A stretch of 64,000 nucleotides of DNA from Pseudomonas sp. GR 6-02 (GCF_001655615.1 NZ_CP011567.1:3109001-3173000); one strand, 5' to 3'; shown: positions 26,268 to 37,041, counted from the stretch's first letter. The notes: generated by a model from the letters alone, not told the origin. Translations and numbers: made by a program.

Positions 26268-27611
26268 ATGCCGTTGCTTTTCAAACGTTCTCTGCTGCCT
26301 AAATTGCGCAGTTTTCCGCTGACCGCCGATGCCGTCACCATCCTCTCTGGCGCTGCCGAGTTCCGTCGTTGCCTGCTGGAAAAAATCGCTCAGGCGACCC
26401 GGCGCATCTACATCGTTGCGCTGTACCTGCAACAGGATGAGGCCGGCCAGGAAATCCTCGATGCGCTGCACGCGGCCAAACTGGCACGTCCGGAACTGGA
26501 CGTGGTGGTGGTCGTGGACTGGCTGCGCGCCCAGCGCGGCTTGATCGGTGCCGGCAAGCAACCGGGCAACTCAGCCTGGTATCAGGAAACCACCCGTACC
26601 CACGAAAGCGAAGTGCCGGTGTACGGCGTGCCGGTGCAGACCCGCGAACTGTTCGGCGTACTGCATTTGAAAGGCTTCGTGATCGACGATTGCGTGATCT
26701 ACAGCGGCGCGAGCCTGAACAACGTTTACCTGCACAAATTCGACAAGTACCGCTTCGACCGTTATCACCTGCTGCAGAATCAGGCGCTCGCCGATTCGAT
26801 GCATCACTTGATCCAGCACGGTTTGATCACCTCCAAAGCGGTGCATCGCCTAGACCTGCCGAACCTGCCGACCACCCGCAGTCTGCGTCACGACATCGGC
26901 GACCTGCGCAGCCGTCTCAAGCACGCGGCGTACGACACCACGGCGGGCAGCACGGCAAAGGGCGGTTTATCGGTCAGTCCGTTGCTCGGTGTGGGCAAGA
27001 ACAACCCGTTGAGTCGAGTCATCTGCGAGCTGATCGCCAGTGCGCAGCATCAGCTGACCATCTGCACGCCGTACTTCAACCTGCCGCTGGCGGTGACCCG
27101 GGAAATCAATCGGGCCCTGGCTCGCGGCGTGAAGATCGACATCATCGTCGGCGACAAGACCGCCAACGACTTCTACATCCCGCCCAGCGAGCCGTTCAAG
27201 GTGATCGCGGCGCTGCCATACCTCTACGAAATCAGCCTGCGACGTTTCGCCAAGCGTCATCAGCGCAACATCGACAGCGGCAAGCTGAACCTGCATCTGT
27301 GGAAGGATGGTGACAACACCTATCATCTCAAGGGCATGTGGATCGATCAGCGCTACACCTTGCTGACCGGCAACAACCTCAATCCACGGGCGTTCCGTCT
27401 CGACCTGGAAAATGCGTTGCTGATTGATGATCCGAAAGGCGAGTTGCTGGAGCCGCGTGGCAAGGAACTGGCGGAAATTTTCCAGCACACCCGCCGTATT
27501 GAGCGTTACCTGGATCTGCAAACGCTGCCGGATTACCCGGCGGGGGTGGCCAAGTTTCTCAAGCGTGTGAGTCGCGTCAGGATTGAGCGGTTGTTGTATC
27601 GGATTTTGTAG
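26268..27611 (+). CDS. pssA: CDP-diacylglycerol-serine O-phosphatidyltransferase, PLD type
   Basis: 447 aa, close to the 451 aa of E. coli PssA. Two phospholipase-D HKD motifs are visible: HLKGFVIDD at about residue 132 and HLKGMWIDQ at about 353, the second followed by LTGNNLNPRAFRLDLENAL. It makes phosphatidylserine, the precursor of phosphatidylethanolamine, at the inner membrane. The start at 26268 (MPLLFKRSLLPKL) matches the family N-terminus; in-frame sequence upstream overlaps the REP pair. Its TAG stop is followed at once by a family-2 inverted repeat. Confidence 0.88.
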   Translation: MPLLFKRSLLPKLRSFPLTADAVTILSGAAEFRRCLLEKIAQATRRIYIVALYLQQDEAGQEILDALHAAKLARPELDVVVVVDWLRAQRGLIGAGKQPGNSAWYQETTRTHESEVPVYGVPVQTRELFGVLHLKGFVIDDCVIYSGASLNNVYLHKFDKYRFDRYHLLQNQALADSMHHLIQHGLITSKAVHRLDLPNLPTTRSLRHDIGDLRSRLKHAAYDTTAGSTAKGGLSVSPLLGVGKNNPLSRVICELIASAQHQLTICTPYFNLPLAVTREINRALARGVKIDIIVGDKTANDFYIPPSEPFKVIAALPYLYEISLRRFAKRHQRNIDSGKLNLHLWKDGDNTYHLKGMWIDQRYTLLTGNNLNPRAFRLDLENALLIDDPKGELLEPRGKELAEIFQHTRRIERYLDLQTLPDYPAGVAKFLKRVSRVRIERLLYRIL

Positions 27612-27621
27612 GGCTCAAAAG

Positions 27622-27682
27622 CAAAGATTGCAGCCTTCGGCAGCTCCGCGCCTGTGGGCGCCGCCGAAGGCTGCGATCTTTT
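27622..27682. repeat. family-2 inverted repeat between convergent pssA and efeM
   Basis: AAAGATTGCAGCCTTCGGC and GCCGAAGGCTGCGATCTTTT form a long stem. In this convergent gap it could terminate both transcripts. Confidence 0.8.
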
Positions 27683-27700
27683 CACAGACAACGCCGATAT

Positions 27701-28525
27701 TCAGTTCAACCCCAACTTCCCCCGCAACATCGACAAGTCCTCAGCCAAGGTATTCACCGGCCCGACCAGCGCTTTGCGGTCGCTGTCCTTCACCTTGTCA
27801 TACGTTTCAAAACCACCCCCTGTAGTTTTGTACTTGGCTAACGTCTTGTTCACCGTAGCGAAGTTCTTGTCGACTTTGGCCATGAATGCCGCGTCTTGCT
27901 TCTCGATCTGCGGACGGAACAGGTCGACGATTTTCTTCGCGCCGTCGATGTTGCCCTGGAAATCATACAGGTCGGTGTGGCTGTAGCGATCTTCCTCGCC
28001 GGATATCTTGGTGGCGGCCACTTCTTCAAGCAGCGCAGCGGCGCCGCCGACGACTTTTTCCGGTGGGAAGGTCAGGCCGGCGACGCGGGTTTGCAGGTCT
28101 TTCACGTCTTTGTTCAAGCCGTCAGCCAGCTTCTCCAGACCCTGGGTGCTGTTCTCTGAAAACAATGAATATTCGATGCGATGGAAACCGGTGAAGTCTT
28201 CGGCCTTCACGCCTTTTTCGTGGTCGTCGACCCGGGAGTCGATGGACGCATCGAGGTCACTGAACAGCTCGGCAATCGGTTCGATCGACTCGTAATAGAC
28301 GCGGGTCGGTGCGTAGAGCTTTTTCGCGGTGGCCAGGTCGCCTTTTTTCACTGCATCGGTGAATTGCTGAGTGTGGCTGGCGAGTTCATCCAGTTGTTCG
28401 GTGACGTAGATCTTGTAGTCAGAGATCGGCCCCACCAACTCCAGTGGCGCCGTCGCCGCGAAAGCCGAAAACGGGGTGTTGAGCAAACCAAGGGTCAGCA
28501 GTAACGCGAGGGGCGACTTTTTCAT
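27701..28525 (-). CDS. efeM: EfeM/imelysin-family (M75) periplasmic protein
   Basis: 274 aa. A Sec signal peptide (LLLTLGLLNTPFSAFA before ATAPLEL) is followed by an imelysin/M75 domain with the HxxE-type motif GFHRIEYSLF and EEDRYSHTDLYDF. It lacks the cupredoxin domain of the longer EfeO encoded upstream, which matches the short EfeM form. It is probably a periplasmic metal-binding partner of the EfeUOB ferrous iron importer. It is the last gene of the operon, 26 bases after efeB. Confidence 0.88.
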   Translation of the reverse strand: MKKSPLALLLTLGLLNTPFSAFAATAPLELVGPISDYKIYVTEQLDELASHTQQFTDAVKKGDLATAKKLYAPTRVYYESIEPIAELFSDLDASIDSRVDDHEKGVKAEDFTGFHRIEYSLFSENSTQGLEKLADGLNKDVKDLQTRVAGLTFPPEKVVGGAAALLEEVAATKISGEEDRYSHTDLYDFQGNIDGAKKIVDLFRPQIEKQDAAFMAKVDKNFATVNKTLAKYKTTGGGFETYDKVKDSDRKALVGPVNTLAEDLSMLRGKLGLN

Positions 28526-28551
28526 GGGACGGTTCCGTGGAGTGGTAAGGG

Positions 28552-29850
28552 TCAGACTGAGGCTTTGGGTTGTGTAGCGTTGAGCAGCGAGCGGCCGATG
28601 AAGTCCTTGTCGCCGGTCACACCCGGCAGGGTGAAGAAGTACCCGCCGCCAACCGGTTTCAGGTATTCCTCCAACGGCTCGCCATTGAGTCGGGTCTGCA
28701 CGGTGATGAAGCCTTTTTGCAAATCCGCCTGGTAACAGATGAACAGCAAACCCATGTCCAGCTGACCGTTCTTGTTCACGCCGTTGGAGTAGTTGAACGG
28801 TCGGCGCAGGATCAGGTTGGCCTGGGTTGCGGCGGTGCGCGGGTTGGCCAGGCGGATGTGGGCGTCGAGTTTGGTCAGCTTGCCTTTCGGGTCTTTGGCG
28901 TAATCCGGGACTTGGGTTTCATGCGCACCATCCATCGGTGCACCGGTGCTCTTGACCCGGCCGATAATGCTTTGCTGTTCTTGCAGCGGCGTGCGGTCCC
29001 AGCGCTCGACGAAGTTGCGGATGATCCGCACCGCCTGGTAGCTGCCGTTGACCGCCCAGGCCGGTTCGTCGCTGCCGGGCTGGACCCAGACGATGCTGTC
29101 CATGGCCTTGGCGTCGTTGGAGTCGGGGTTGGCCGAGCCGTCGCGAAAACCCAGAAAGTTGCGTGCGCTTTGCGCCGGCACACCGGGTTTCGTCGGGGCT
29201 TGCGGAGGCACGCTGCCTTCCTGTTTCCAGCGCACCAGCAACAGGTCCGGCAGGTTTTTCACGATGTCGCGCAGGGCGTGGATGTTGGTGTCGGCGGTGT
29301 TGGAGCAGAACTGCAGGCTAAGGTCGCCGTGGCAGCAGTCGGCCTCCAGTGCGTCGTTGGGGAAACCGACCATGCGGATCAGCCGCTTGGGCTTGGCGCC
29401 GGCCAGACCGAAGCGCTCGTCGAACAGCGACTCGCCCACCGATACGGTGATGGTCAGGTTGTCCGGTGTAACCACCGGGCCAAGAATCCCCGAGTCCAGC
29501 GGCGGCAGTTTGGGGTCGACCTGCGCCACCGGACCGCCCTGCATCAGGAACGCGATACGCTCGTTGAGCGTGCGAAACAGCCGCTCCAGATCTGCGCGGT
29601 CGCTGGCCAATACGTCGAACGACACCAGCATGCCGGATGTTGGGCGCGGGGTGACGATGCCGGTCTGGTGCTGGCCGTGGAAGGCGTGGCGGTCCTCGGT
29701 CTTGTCGCTGCTCGGTGCTTCGGTGACTTGCGCCGGGGTCGCGGCCATGACCGGGCAACTCAGGGCCGAACCGGCTATCGCCACACCGGCGGCTCCCATA
29801 CCCATCAATACACGACGGCGTTGTGCTGAAAACTGTTCTGAGTCGTTCAT
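28552..29850 (-). CDS. efeB: dye-decolorizing heme peroxidase EfeB
   Basis: 432 aa DyP-type peroxidase with a twin-arginine signal ([20 protein letters not shown]). The family motif GxxDG appears as LGFRDGSAN, with the catalytic Asp. In EfeUOB systems EfeB acts in the periplasm, oxidising ferrous iron or releasing iron from heme, and is exported folded by Tat. It lies between efeO (18-base gap) and efeM. Confidence 0.93.
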   Translation of the reverse strand: MNDSEQFSAQRRRVLMGMGAAGVAIAGSALSCPVMAATPAQVTEAPSSDKTEDRHAFHGQHQTGIVTPRPTSGMLVSFDVLASDRADLERLFRTLNERIAFLMQGGPVAQVDPKLPPLDSGILGPVVTPDNLTITVSVGESLFDERFGLAGAKPKRLIRMVGFPNDALEADCCHGDLSLQFCSNTADTNIHALRDIVKNLPDLLLVRWKQEGSVPPQAPTKPGVPAQSARNFLGFRDGSANPDSNDAKAMDSIVWVQPGSDEPAWAVNGSYQAVRIIRNFVERWDRTPLQEQQSIIGRVKSTGAPMDGAHETQVPDYAKDPKGKLTKLDAHIRLANPRTAATQANLILRRPFNYSNGVNKNGQLDMGLLFICYQADLQKGFITVQTRLNGEPLEEYLKPVGGGYFFTLPGVTGDKDFIGRSLLNATQPKASV

Positions 29851-29868
29851 CTGTCTGAGGTCTTCTGC

Positions 29869-31068
29869 TTACAGGCCGGAAAGGCCAAGGGCGGGATCGA
29901 TTCCATCGAGTGCATCGGCCAGAACCTTGGCCTTGTCGGCGATACGTTTGCGCTGTTCGGCGCTGACAGTGTCGTAGCTGGCGTAGCCATCCTTGACCTT
30001 GAAACCGTTGAGTTCGGCGTCGAAGGCCGTGACCGCGCTGTCGATTTTCGCCAGTAGTTCAGCGGCAGGTTTGCTCAGCAACGGCCGCAACAGGTCGACG
30101 ACTTTGCGGGTCGCGTCGAGGTTGGCGGCGAAACCGTTCAGGTCGGAGTGGCTGTAGCGTTCTTCTTCGCCGCTGCTGGCGCGTACCTCGGCGAGGCTGT
30201 TGAGGTTGCGCACCAGCATGCTCACCAGTTGTTCCGGTGGTAGCGACTGGGCCAGCAGTTGCTGTTTGAGATTGGCGACATCGATGCTCAGGCGTTGTGC
30301 AACAGGCGTCAGACCGTCGAGGTTGCGTTGTTGGAACAGCGCGTATTCGAGGCGGTGGAAGCCGACGAAGCCCGGATCCTGCTCGCGCTTATCGAAGTAA
30401 TCGGCGCGGGCGTTGATCGCGTTGTCCAGCTCCGCCAGGCGCTGGGCTGCTGGAGCCAACCGTTGATAGGCCGCACGAGCCGGCACATACAAGGCTTGTG
30501 CCTGGCTCAGGTCGCCGGCCTCGATCGCTTGCTCAAGCGCGGCGACGGCTTTGATCAATGCGGTGCTCTGGCTGCTCAGGTACACGCGAAATTCCGACAG
30601 CGGGCCAATGAACGCCACCATCGACGGACGCGCCTTGGCCGCCGCATCGGATGCGGCGGTCGGACTGACATGCAAGGTGCCGCGCGGGTTGCTCAGCAAG
30701 CCGCAGGTGATGGCGTAGTCGCCGGGCAACAGGTTGGCGTTGATCACCTGGCTCAGGCCAGGGGCGATGTTCTCGCGCTCTTCGACCACCAGCACGCCGT
30801 CAAGAATTTCCCATTCGACGGCACGGTCCGAGCGGTTGACGATACGGAAACTGGTGCGACCGGCCGGAACCGTCAGCGCATTCGGTTCGCAGCTGTGCGG
30901 GTGAAGGGTAACCAGCACTTGGTCGTGGTTGCTCTGGCGCTTGGCGGCGGCCATTTTCGAGGCGTAGTAGAACAGGCCGCCGGCGGCGATCATCACGATC
31001 ACCGAGCCGGCTACCGCCCAGCGCAAGGCGCGCGGAGGTGAAGCCACTGGAGGAACTGGCGTTGACAT
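29869..31068 (-). CDS. efeO: EfeO: cupredoxin plus imelysin iron-uptake protein
   Basis: 399 aa from the ATG at 31068 (MSTPVPPVASPP); in-frame sequence upstream overlaps efeU in another frame. A membrane-anchoring helix (about residues 16-36) precedes a cupredoxin domain (VLVTLHPHSCEPNALTVPAG ... AITCGLL), then an imelysin domain with GFHRLEYALF and EEERYSHSDL. EfeO delivers iron to the EfeU permease in the periplasm. The gap to efeU is 8 bases. Confidence 0.92.
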   Translation of the reverse strand: MSTPVPPVASPPRALRWAVAGSVIVMIAAGGLFYYASKMAAAKRQSNHDQVLVTLHPHSCEPNALTVPAGRTSFRIVNRSDRAVEWEILDGVLVVEERENIAPGLSQVINANLLPGDYAITCGLLSNPRGTLHVSPTAASDAAAKARPSMVAFIGPLSEFRVYLSSQSTALIKAVAALEQAIEAGDLSQAQALYVPARAAYQRLAPAAQRLAELDNAINARADYFDKREQDPGFVGFHRLEYALFQQRNLDGLTPVAQRLSIDVANLKQQLLAQSLPPEQLVSMLVRNLNSLAEVRASSGEEERYSHSDLNGFAANLDATRKVVDLLRPLLSKPAAELLAKIDSAVTAFDAELNGFKVKDGYASYDTVSAEQRKRIADKAKVLADALDGIDPALGLSGL

Positions 31069-31076
31069 GAAGGCCC

Positions 31077-31922
31077 TTACTGGCTGGAAACGGAGGAGGG
31101 TGTTTGCGCAGACGTGGCTACGGGAGCCGGGAGAAAAAACATCACCAGCGCCACCAACAGATAAGTCAGATATGCCCCGAGGGTGCTGACCGTCGGTGCG
31201 TCCTGGTAACCGAACATCCCGGCCAGCACCGAGCCCAGCGGGCCGTCCATCGGCAGCGTGGCGCTGAAGTCGAAGAGCACGGTTTGCAGGTGATTCCACA
31301 CGCCGGCTTCATGCAGGGCTTGCACCGAGTTGGAGAGAATCCCGGCGGCTACCACCAGAATGAACAGACCGGTCCAGCGCAAGAACGCCGAGAGATTCAG
31401 GCGCAGGCTGCCGGTGTAGATCAGGAAGCCGACGATGATCGCCAGGGCCAGGCCGAGCAGGGCGCCGAGCGGTGCGGCCGGGCCTTCGCTTTGCTGGAAC
31501 ACGGCGAGCAGGAAGAACACTGTTTCCAGGCCTTCCCGGGCGACGGCGAAAAACACCATGGCGATCAGCGCGGTCACTTGATGCCTGGAGCCGGTCAGCG
31601 CCTGATCGAGGGAAACGTGCAGCGAATGCTTGATCGAACGCGCCATCTTGCGCATCCAGAACACCATGGAGCTGAGAATGCCGACGGCCAGCAAACCGAC
31701 CACACCTTCAAACAGCTCTTGCTGCTTTTGCGGGAATTCAGCACTGATCAGTTCCAGGCCACCGCCGACCAGCAGGGCCAGCGCGGCGGCGAGGAATACG
31801 CCGACCCACACTGCCGGCATCCATTGGCCGCGACCGGTCTGCTTGAGGTAACTGGCGATAATGCCAACGATCAACGCGGCTTCGATGCCTTCGCGCAGCA
31901 TGATCAGAAAAGGAACGAGCAT
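31077..31922 (-). CDS. efeU: ferrous iron permease EfeU (FTR1 family)
   Basis: 281 aa with about seven helices and the two iron-translocating REXXE motifs: REGIE at the N-terminus (MLREGIEAALIVG) and REGLE in the middle (FFAVAREGLETVFF). It imports Fe2+, or Fe3+ in a ferroxidase-linked mode, across the inner membrane. It is the first gene of efeUOBM. A Fur-box-like sequence at 31963-31981 lies about 40 bases upstream, consistent with iron repression. Confidence 0.94.
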   Translation of the reverse strand: MLVPFLIMLREGIEAALIVGIIASYLKQTGRGQWMPAVWVGVFLAAALALLVGGGLELISAEFPQKQQELFEGVVGLLAVGILSSMVFWMRKMARSIKHSLHVSLDQALTGSRHQVTALIAMVFFAVAREGLETVFFLLAVFQQSEGPAAPLGALLGLALAIIVGFLIYTGSLRLNLSAFLRWTGLFILVVAAGILSNSVQALHEAGVWNHLQTVLFDFSATLPMDGPLGSVLAGMFGYQDAPTVSTLGAYLTYLLVALVMFFLPAPVATSAQTPSSVSSQ

Positions 31923-31962
31923 TCAGCACCGGGGAGTAATTAGATAGGGTGCTAATTTGTAA

Positions 31963-31981
31963 CATGATGAAACTCATTCTC
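31963..31981 (-). promoter_or_regulatory. Fur-box-like site upstream of efeU
   Basis: The minus-strand sequence GAGAATGAGTTTCATCATG matches 13 of 19 positions of the consensus Fur box by eye. Position and gene content make Fur control of efeUOBM likely. Confidence 0.6.
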
Positions 31982-32043
31982 ATATGGTAGTTATTGCTAA
32001 TTGCCTGAACCTAAGCTGAACAACCCTGAAGATCCCACCATCC

Positions 32044-32132
32044 CGTAGGAGCGAGGCTTGCCCGCGAATCAGGCAACTCGGTCTGTCGGTGAAACCGCGT
32101 CATCGTTCTTCGCGGGCAAGCCTCGCTCCTAC
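32044..32132. repeat. REP inverted pair (family 1), reversed order
   Basis: CGTAGGAGCGAGGCTTGCCC comes first and GGGCAAGCCTCGCTCCTACG second, the opposite arm order to the other family-1 pairs. It lies between divergent efeU and the AraC-type gene. Confidence 0.88.
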
Positions 32133-32193
32133 GGAATCGGTTTGGTGTGCGCTAATATGCCCACCACTCCAATAACAAGGCTCACCCCGGTCA

Positions 32194-33210
32194 ATGTCGG
32201 AAAAAGACACCATCGCCATTCAACTGGTGCGTGAAGCACTGTTGCAAAGTTGCGCCCCGGGCGCTGCCACCGCAGAGGTGTTGAACAAGGTCGGCATCGA
32301 TCCAGCGCTGTTGGACAGCACCGACGCGCGTGTCCCGGCCGCCGCCTATGCGCGCCTGTGGCGTTTGCTGGCCCGGCGTGGGGACGATGAGTTTTTTGGC
32401 ATGGACCCACGCAAGCTCAAGTCCGGCAGCCTGGAGTTTCTCTGTCGCTGCTCCATGGTTCAGCCGAGCCTGGCCGTCGGGCTGACCTCGGGCCTGAGCT
32501 TTCTGTCGTTGATGCTCGAACGCCTGCCCGCACAACTGGTTCGCCAGCAAAGCCTGGCGGAAATCGTCCTGCTGGAGGAGGACGAAGAACCACGCCGCGC
32601 CTTCACCTATTTCACTTACTGGATGATCGTGCACGGCGTTGCCTGCTGGCTGGCGGGGCGGCGGATTCCGATCCTGGCCATCGAGTTGCGTTGCCCGGAG
32701 CCGGATTTTTGCGATGACTATAGGGTGATGTTTTCCGAGAACCTGCGATTCGACCGGCCGCGTACGCGGATGATTTTCTCCGCCGACTGCCTGGATTTGC
32801 CGATCAAGCGCAGCGCTGAAGAGCTCAAGCGCTTTCTGGCCCATGCGCCGGCGAACATTCTGGTCAAGTACCGCGACCCCGAGAGCCTGGCCAGCCGGAT
32901 CAAGCACGATCTGCGGCAATTGCCCGCCGAGCGCTGGCCGGAAACCGAAGCGCTGGCGCAGCAACTGTGCATGTCGGCCTCAACGTTGCGCCGCCGCCTG
33001 GCCGAAGAAGGGCAGACGTATCAGGGGCTCAAGGACAGCGTGCGCAAGGAACTGGCCATCGTCTGGCTGGCCGAGCCGGCCATCAGCTTCGCTGAAATCG
33101 CCACCCGTTTGGGGTTTGCCGATGCCAGCTCGTTCTACAAGGCGTTTCGCAAATGGTCGGGGTCCAATCCTGGGCATTATCGGAGTTTGATTCTGAACGA
33201 GGCGGACTGA
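32194..33210 (+). CDS. AraC-family regulator (arabinose-binding-like N-domain)
   Basis: 338 aa. The N-terminal two thirds resemble the AraC_binding_2/Arabinose_bd domain common in Pseudomonas regulators of lipid and amino-acid catabolism. The C-terminal AraC DNA-binding domain has two helix-turn-helices: CMSASTLRRRLAEEGQTYQG and ISFAEIATRLGFADASSFYK. It is directly upstream of, and co-oriented with, the acyl-CoA cluster beginning at 33379, so it is the likely activator of that cluster. The ligand is unknown. Confidence 0.9.
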   Translation: MSEKDTIAIQLVREALLQSCAPGAATAEVLNKVGIDPALLDSTDARVPAAAYARLWRLLARRGDDEFFGMDPRKLKSGSLEFLCRCSMVQPSLAVGLTSGLSFLSLMLERLPAQLVRQQSLAEIVLLEEDEEPRRAFTYFTYWMIVHGVACWLAGRRIPILAIELRCPEPDFCDDYRVMFSENLRFDRPRTRMIFSADCLDLPIKRSAEELKRFLAHAPANILVKYRDPESLASRIKHDLRQLPAERWPETEALAQQLCMSASTLRRRLAEEGQTYQGLKDSVRKELAIVWLAEPAISFAEIATRLGFADASSFYKAFRKWSGSNPGHYRSLILNEAD

Positions 33211-33378
33211 TCCGGATCCTGGGGGGCTGACGCCATCGCGGGCACGCCCTCGAACCTTGGCCAAACCAGTCACACAACTTGATAGCTTTGACCATTGTCC
33301 CGCTCCGCGCGCAGAGCGAGTATTTCCCTGTTGATTACGGTTCCCCCAACCTAATAAAAATACAGAGGGATTCTGGCA

Positions 33379-35043
33379 ATGCGCGATTACTTGTCTGCTA
33401 CGTCACAGTTCAATTATCAGCACACCGTCGATGCCGCGCTCACAGGGTCGTTGACCGCGCTCAACGCCTGCGTCGAGTGTTGCGACCGGCATGCCTTGCC
33501 GGGGCGCATAGCGCTGTTCTGGGAAGGCCGCGACGGTAGCAGCGCGACCTACACCTTCAGCGACTTGCAGGATAAGGCCGCACGCTTTGCCAATTTCCTG
33601 CTGGCCCAGGGCGTGAAGAAGGGCGACAAGGTCGCAGGCCTGCTGCCCCGCAACTTCGAATTGCTGATCACCGTGTTCGCCACCTGGCGCATCGGTGCGG
33701 TTTATCAGCCGCTATTCACCGCCTTCGGCCCCAAAGCCATCGAACACCGTCTGAACAGTTCCGGCGCCAAAGTGGTGGTCACCGATGCGGTCAATCGGCC
33801 GAAACTGGCTGAAGTGGCCGACTGCCCGACCATCGTCACCGTCGGCGGCGCGAAAGGCCAAGGTATTGTTCGGGGTGATTTCAGTTTCTGGGCGGAACTG
33901 GCCAACTACTCCAGCGTCTGCGAACCGGTGTTGCTGACCGGCGAAGACCCGTTCCTGCTGATGTTCACCTCGGGCACCACCGGTCCGTCGAAAGCGCTGT
34001 CGGTGCCGCTCAAGGCCATCGTTGCGTTCCAGAGTTACACCCGTGACGCAGTGGATTTGCGCCCCGAAGACGCCTTCTGGAACGTCGCCGATCCGGGTTG
34101 GGCCTACGGCATTTATTTCGGTGTCACCGGGCCGATGGCGATGGGGCATCCGATCACCTTTTACGATGGCCCGTTCACCCTCGAAAGCACCTGCCGGGTG
34201 ATCAACAAATACGGGATTACCAACCTCACTGGCTCACCGACCGCCTATCGCTTGCTGATTGCCGGTGGCGATGAATTCGCCCGTTCGATCAAGGGCAAGC
34301 TGCGCATCGTCAGCAGCGCCGGCGAGCCGCTGAATCCGGAAGTGATCCGCTGGTTCGCCGACAACCTCGGCGTGGTGATTCACGACCATTACGGCCAGAC
34401 CGAACTGGGCATGGTGCTGTGCAATCACCATGGCCTGGAACATCCGATCCACATGGGCGCCGCCGGTTTTGCCTCGCCGGGCCACCGTATCGTGGTGCTG
34501 GATGAGGAATACAAAGAACTCGGCGTTGGCCAGCCAGGAATCCTGGCCATTGACCGTACCCAGTCGCCGATGTGCTGGTTCGGTGGTTACGAAGGCGTAC
34601 CGACCAAAGCGTTCGTCGGCAATTATTACCTGAGCGGCGACACCGTCGAGTGGAACCCGGACGGCAGCATCAGCTTCGTCGGCCGCAGCGACGACGTGAT
34701 TACCACCTCGGGTTACCGCGTCGGCCCGTTCGACGTGGAAAGCGCCCTGATCGAACACCCGGCGGTGGTCGAGGCGGCGGTGATCGGCAAGCCCGACCCG
34801 GAGCGCACCGAACTGGTGAAAGCCTTCGTCGTGCTCAGCCCGCAATACCGCGCCGAGCCTGCGCTGGCCGAAGAACTGCGGCAACACGTGCGCAAGCGTC
34901 TGGCGGCGCACTCGTACCCCCGTGAAATCGAATTTGTCAGCGAATTGCCGAAAACCCCAAGCGGCAAATTGCAGCGCTTTATCTTGCGCAACCAGGAAAT
35001 CGCCAAGGCTCAAGAGGCCGCCGCGAAGAACGTTTCAGCTTGA
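33379..35043 (+). CDS. acyl-CoA synthetase (AMP-forming)
   Basis: 554 aa of the ANL superfamily. The P-loop-like motif is [15 protein letters not shown], the YGQTE motif appears as [11 protein letters not shown], and the C-terminal catalytic Lys is in [10 protein letters not shown]. It activates a short or branched-chain acid to its CoA ester with ATP. The gene order synthetase, SDR, thiolase, acyl-CoA dehydrogenase, hydratase matches P. putida PP_2213-PP_2217 as I recall it, which is linked to isoleucine-type and short-chain acid breakdown. AGAGGGA precedes the ATG. Confidence 0.9.
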   Translation: MRDYLSATSQFNYQHTVDAALTGSLTALNACVECCDRHALPGRIALFWEGRDGSSATYTFSDLQDKAARFANFLLAQGVKKGDKVAGLLPRNFELLITVFATWRIGAVYQPLFTAFGPKAIEHRLNSSGAKVVVTDAVNRPKLAEVADCPTIVTVGGAKGQGIVRGDFSFWAELANYSSVCEPVLLTGEDPFLLMFTSGTTGPSKALSVPLKAIVAFQSYTRDAVDLRPEDAFWNVADPGWAYGIYFGVTGPMAMGHPITFYDGPFTLESTCRVINKYGITNLTGSPTAYRLLIAGGDEFARSIKGKLRIVSSAGEPLNPEVIRWFADNLGVVIHDHYGQTELGMVLCNHHGLEHPIHMGAAGFASPGHRIVVLDEEYKELGVGQPGILAIDRTQSPMCWFGGYEGVPTKAFVGNYYLSGDTVEWNPDGSISFVGRSDDVITTSGYRVGPFDVESALIEHPAVVEAAVIGKPDPERTELVKAFVVLSPQYRAEPALAEELRQHVRKRLAAHSYPREIEFVSELPKTPSGKLQRFILRNQEIAKAQEAAAKNVSA

Positions 35044-35059
35044 ATCCAAGGAAACAAAG

Positions 35060-35821
35060 ATGCAGATCGAAAACAAGGTTTTTCTCGTCACCGGCGGTGC
35101 TTCCGGCCTCGGTGCCGCCACCGCTGAAATGCTGGTGGCCGCCGGCGCCAAGGTGATGCTGGTGGACATGAACGCCGAAGCCGTCGCGGCGCAGGCTGTA
35201 CGTCTCGGCGCGCAAAGCGTGGTGGCCGACATCAGCAATGAAGCGGCGGCCGAAGCGGCGGTGCAGGCGACGGTCAAAGCGTTTGGCGGCCTTAATGGCC
35301 TGGTCAATTGCGCCGGCATCGTGCGTGGCGAGAAGATCCTCGGCAAGACCGGCCCTCATGCCTTGGCCAGTTTCAGCCAGGTGATCAACGTCAACCTGAT
35401 CGGCAGTTTCAATATGCTGCGCCTGGCTGCTGCGGCGATTGCCGAGACTGAAGCGGATGCAGACGGCGAGCGCGGGGTGATCATCAACACCGCCTCGGTG
35501 GCGGCCTTCGACGGCCAGATTGGCCAGGCTGCGTATTCGGCGTCCAAAGGCGCGATTGCCAGCCTGACCTTGCCTGCCGCCCGTGAGCTGGCGCGTTTCG
35601 GCATCCGCGTGATGACCATCGCACCGGGCATTTTCGAAACGCCGATGATGGCCGGCATGACCCCGGAAGTACGTGATTCACTGGCCGCTGGGGTGCCGTT
35701 TCCGCCACGCCTGGGCAAGCCGAGCGAGTACGCCGCGTTGGCCAGGCATATCATAGAAAACAGCATGCTCAACGGCGAGGTGATCCGTCTCGACGGTGCC
35801 TTGCGCATGGCCGCCAAATAA
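35060..35821 (+). CDS. SDR-family 3-hydroxyacyl-CoA dehydrogenase (type 2)
   Basis: 253 aa short-chain dehydrogenase, resembling human HSD17B10. The cofactor motif is [13 protein letters not shown], the catalytic Ser is in INTASVAAF, and the YxxxK pair is in [10 protein letters not shown]. In this setting it should oxidise 2-methyl-3-hydroxybutyryl-CoA or similar 3-hydroxyacyl-CoAs with NAD. The start at 35060 follows AAGGAAAC; the synthetase stop lies 16 bases upstream, so the genes are coupled in one operon. Confidence 0.9.
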   Translation: MQIENKVFLVTGGASGLGAATAEMLVAAGAKVMLVDMNAEAVAAQAVRLGAQSVVADISNEAAAEAAVQATVKAFGGLNGLVNCAGIVRGEKILGKTGPHALASFSQVINVNLIGSFNMLRLAAAAIAETEADADGERGVIINTASVAAFDGQIGQAAYSASKGAIASLTLPAARELARFGIRVMTIAPGIFETPMMAGMTPEVRDSLAAGVPFPPRLGKPSEYAALARHIIENSMLNGEVIRLDGALRMAAK

Positions 35822-35833
35822 GGAGTATTTGTC

Positions 35834-37027
35834 ATGACATTGTCCAACGATCCGATTGTTATTGTCAGCGCCGTCCGCACCCCGATGGGCGGTTTCCAGG
35901 GCGAACTGAAAAGCCTGACCGCGCCGCAACTGGGCGCTGCTGCGATTCGTGCCGCGGTCGAACGCGCCGGTATCGCCCCTGAATCCGTCGAAGAAGTGCT
36001 GTTCGGCTGCGTGCTCTCCGCCGGCCTCGGCCAGGCCCCGGCGCGGCAAGCGGCACTGGGCGCCGGGTTGGATAAATCGACCCGCTGCACGACGCTGAAC
36101 AAAATGTGCGGCTCGGGCATGGAAGCGACGATCCTGGCCCACGACATGCTGATCGCCGGCAGCGCCGACGTGGTGGTCGCTGGCGGCATGGAAAGCATGT
36201 CCAACGCGCCGTACCTGCTGGACCGCGCCCGCAGCGGTTACCGCATGGGCCATGGCCAGGTGCCCGATCACATGTTCCTCGATGGCCTCGAAGACGCCTA
36301 CGACAAGGGCCGCCTGATGGGCACCTTTGCCGAGGATTGCGCCGAGACCAATGGCTTCAGCCGTGAAGATCAGGACGCGTTTGCCATCGCGTCGACCACC
36401 CGCGCCCAACAGGCGATCCAGGAAGGTAGTTTTAACGCCGAGATCGTGCCGCTCACCGTGACGGTCGGCAAACAGCAAGTGCTGATCAGCCACGACGAAC
36501 AACCGCCGAAAGCCAAACTGGACAAGATCGCTTCGCTGAAACCGGCGTTCCGCGAGGGCGGCACGGTGACGGCGGCCAACTCCAGTTCGATTTCCGACGG
36601 CGCCGCGGCATTGGTGCTGATGCGCCGTTCCGAAGCCGAGAAACAAGGCTTGAAACCACTGGCAGTGATTCATGGCCACGCGGCGTTCGCCGACACCCCG
36701 GGGCTGTTCCCGGTGGCACCGGTGGGCGCGATCAAGAAATTGATGAAGAAAACCGGCTGGTCGCTGGATGAAGTCGAGTTGTTCGAAGTCAACGAAGCCT
36801 TCGCCGTGGTGAGCCTGGTGACCATGACCAAGCTGGAAATCTCCCACGAGAAGATCAACGTCCACGGCGGTGCCTGTGCCTTGGGCCACCCGATTGGTGC
36901 ATCCGGCGCGCGGATCCTCGTGACCTTGCTCTCGGCCCTGCGCCAGAAAGGCCTGAAACGTGGCGTTGCAGCGATCTGCATCGGTGGCGGCGAAGCGACG
37001 GCCATGGCCGTTGAATGCCTGTACTGA
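35834..37027 (+). CDS. acetyl-CoA acyltransferase (thiolase)
   Basis: 397 aa thiolase. The nucleophilic Cys is in [13 protein letters not shown], the catalytic His in [12 protein letters not shown], the second Cys in AICIGGGEA, and NEAF is present. It should cleave 2-methylacetoacetyl-CoA to acetyl-CoA and propionyl-CoA, or acetoacetyl-CoA to acetyl-CoA, given the neighbouring genes. It starts 12 bases after the SDR gene. A long repeat (37042-37165) separates it from the next gene. Confidence 0.92.
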   Translation: MTLSNDPIVIVSAVRTPMGGFQGELKSLTAPQLGAAAIRAAVERAGIAPESVEEVLFGCVLSAGLGQAPARQAALGAGLDKSTRCTTLNKMCGSGMEATILAHDMLIAGSADVVVAGGMESMSNAPYLLDRARSGYRMGHGQVPDHMFLDGLEDAYDKGRLMGTFAEDCAETNGFSREDQDAFAIASTTRAQQAIQEGSFNAEIVPLTVTVGKQQVLISHDEQPPKAKLDKIASLKPAFREGGTVTAANSSSISDGAAALVLMRRSEAEKQGLKPLAVIHGHAAFADTPGLFPVAPVGAIKKLMKKTGWSLDEVELFEVNEAFAVVSLVTMTKLEISHEKINVHGGACALGHPIGASGARILVTLLSALRQKGLKRGVAAICIGGGEATAMAVECLY

Positions 37028-37041
37028 GGCTGACGCCAATC

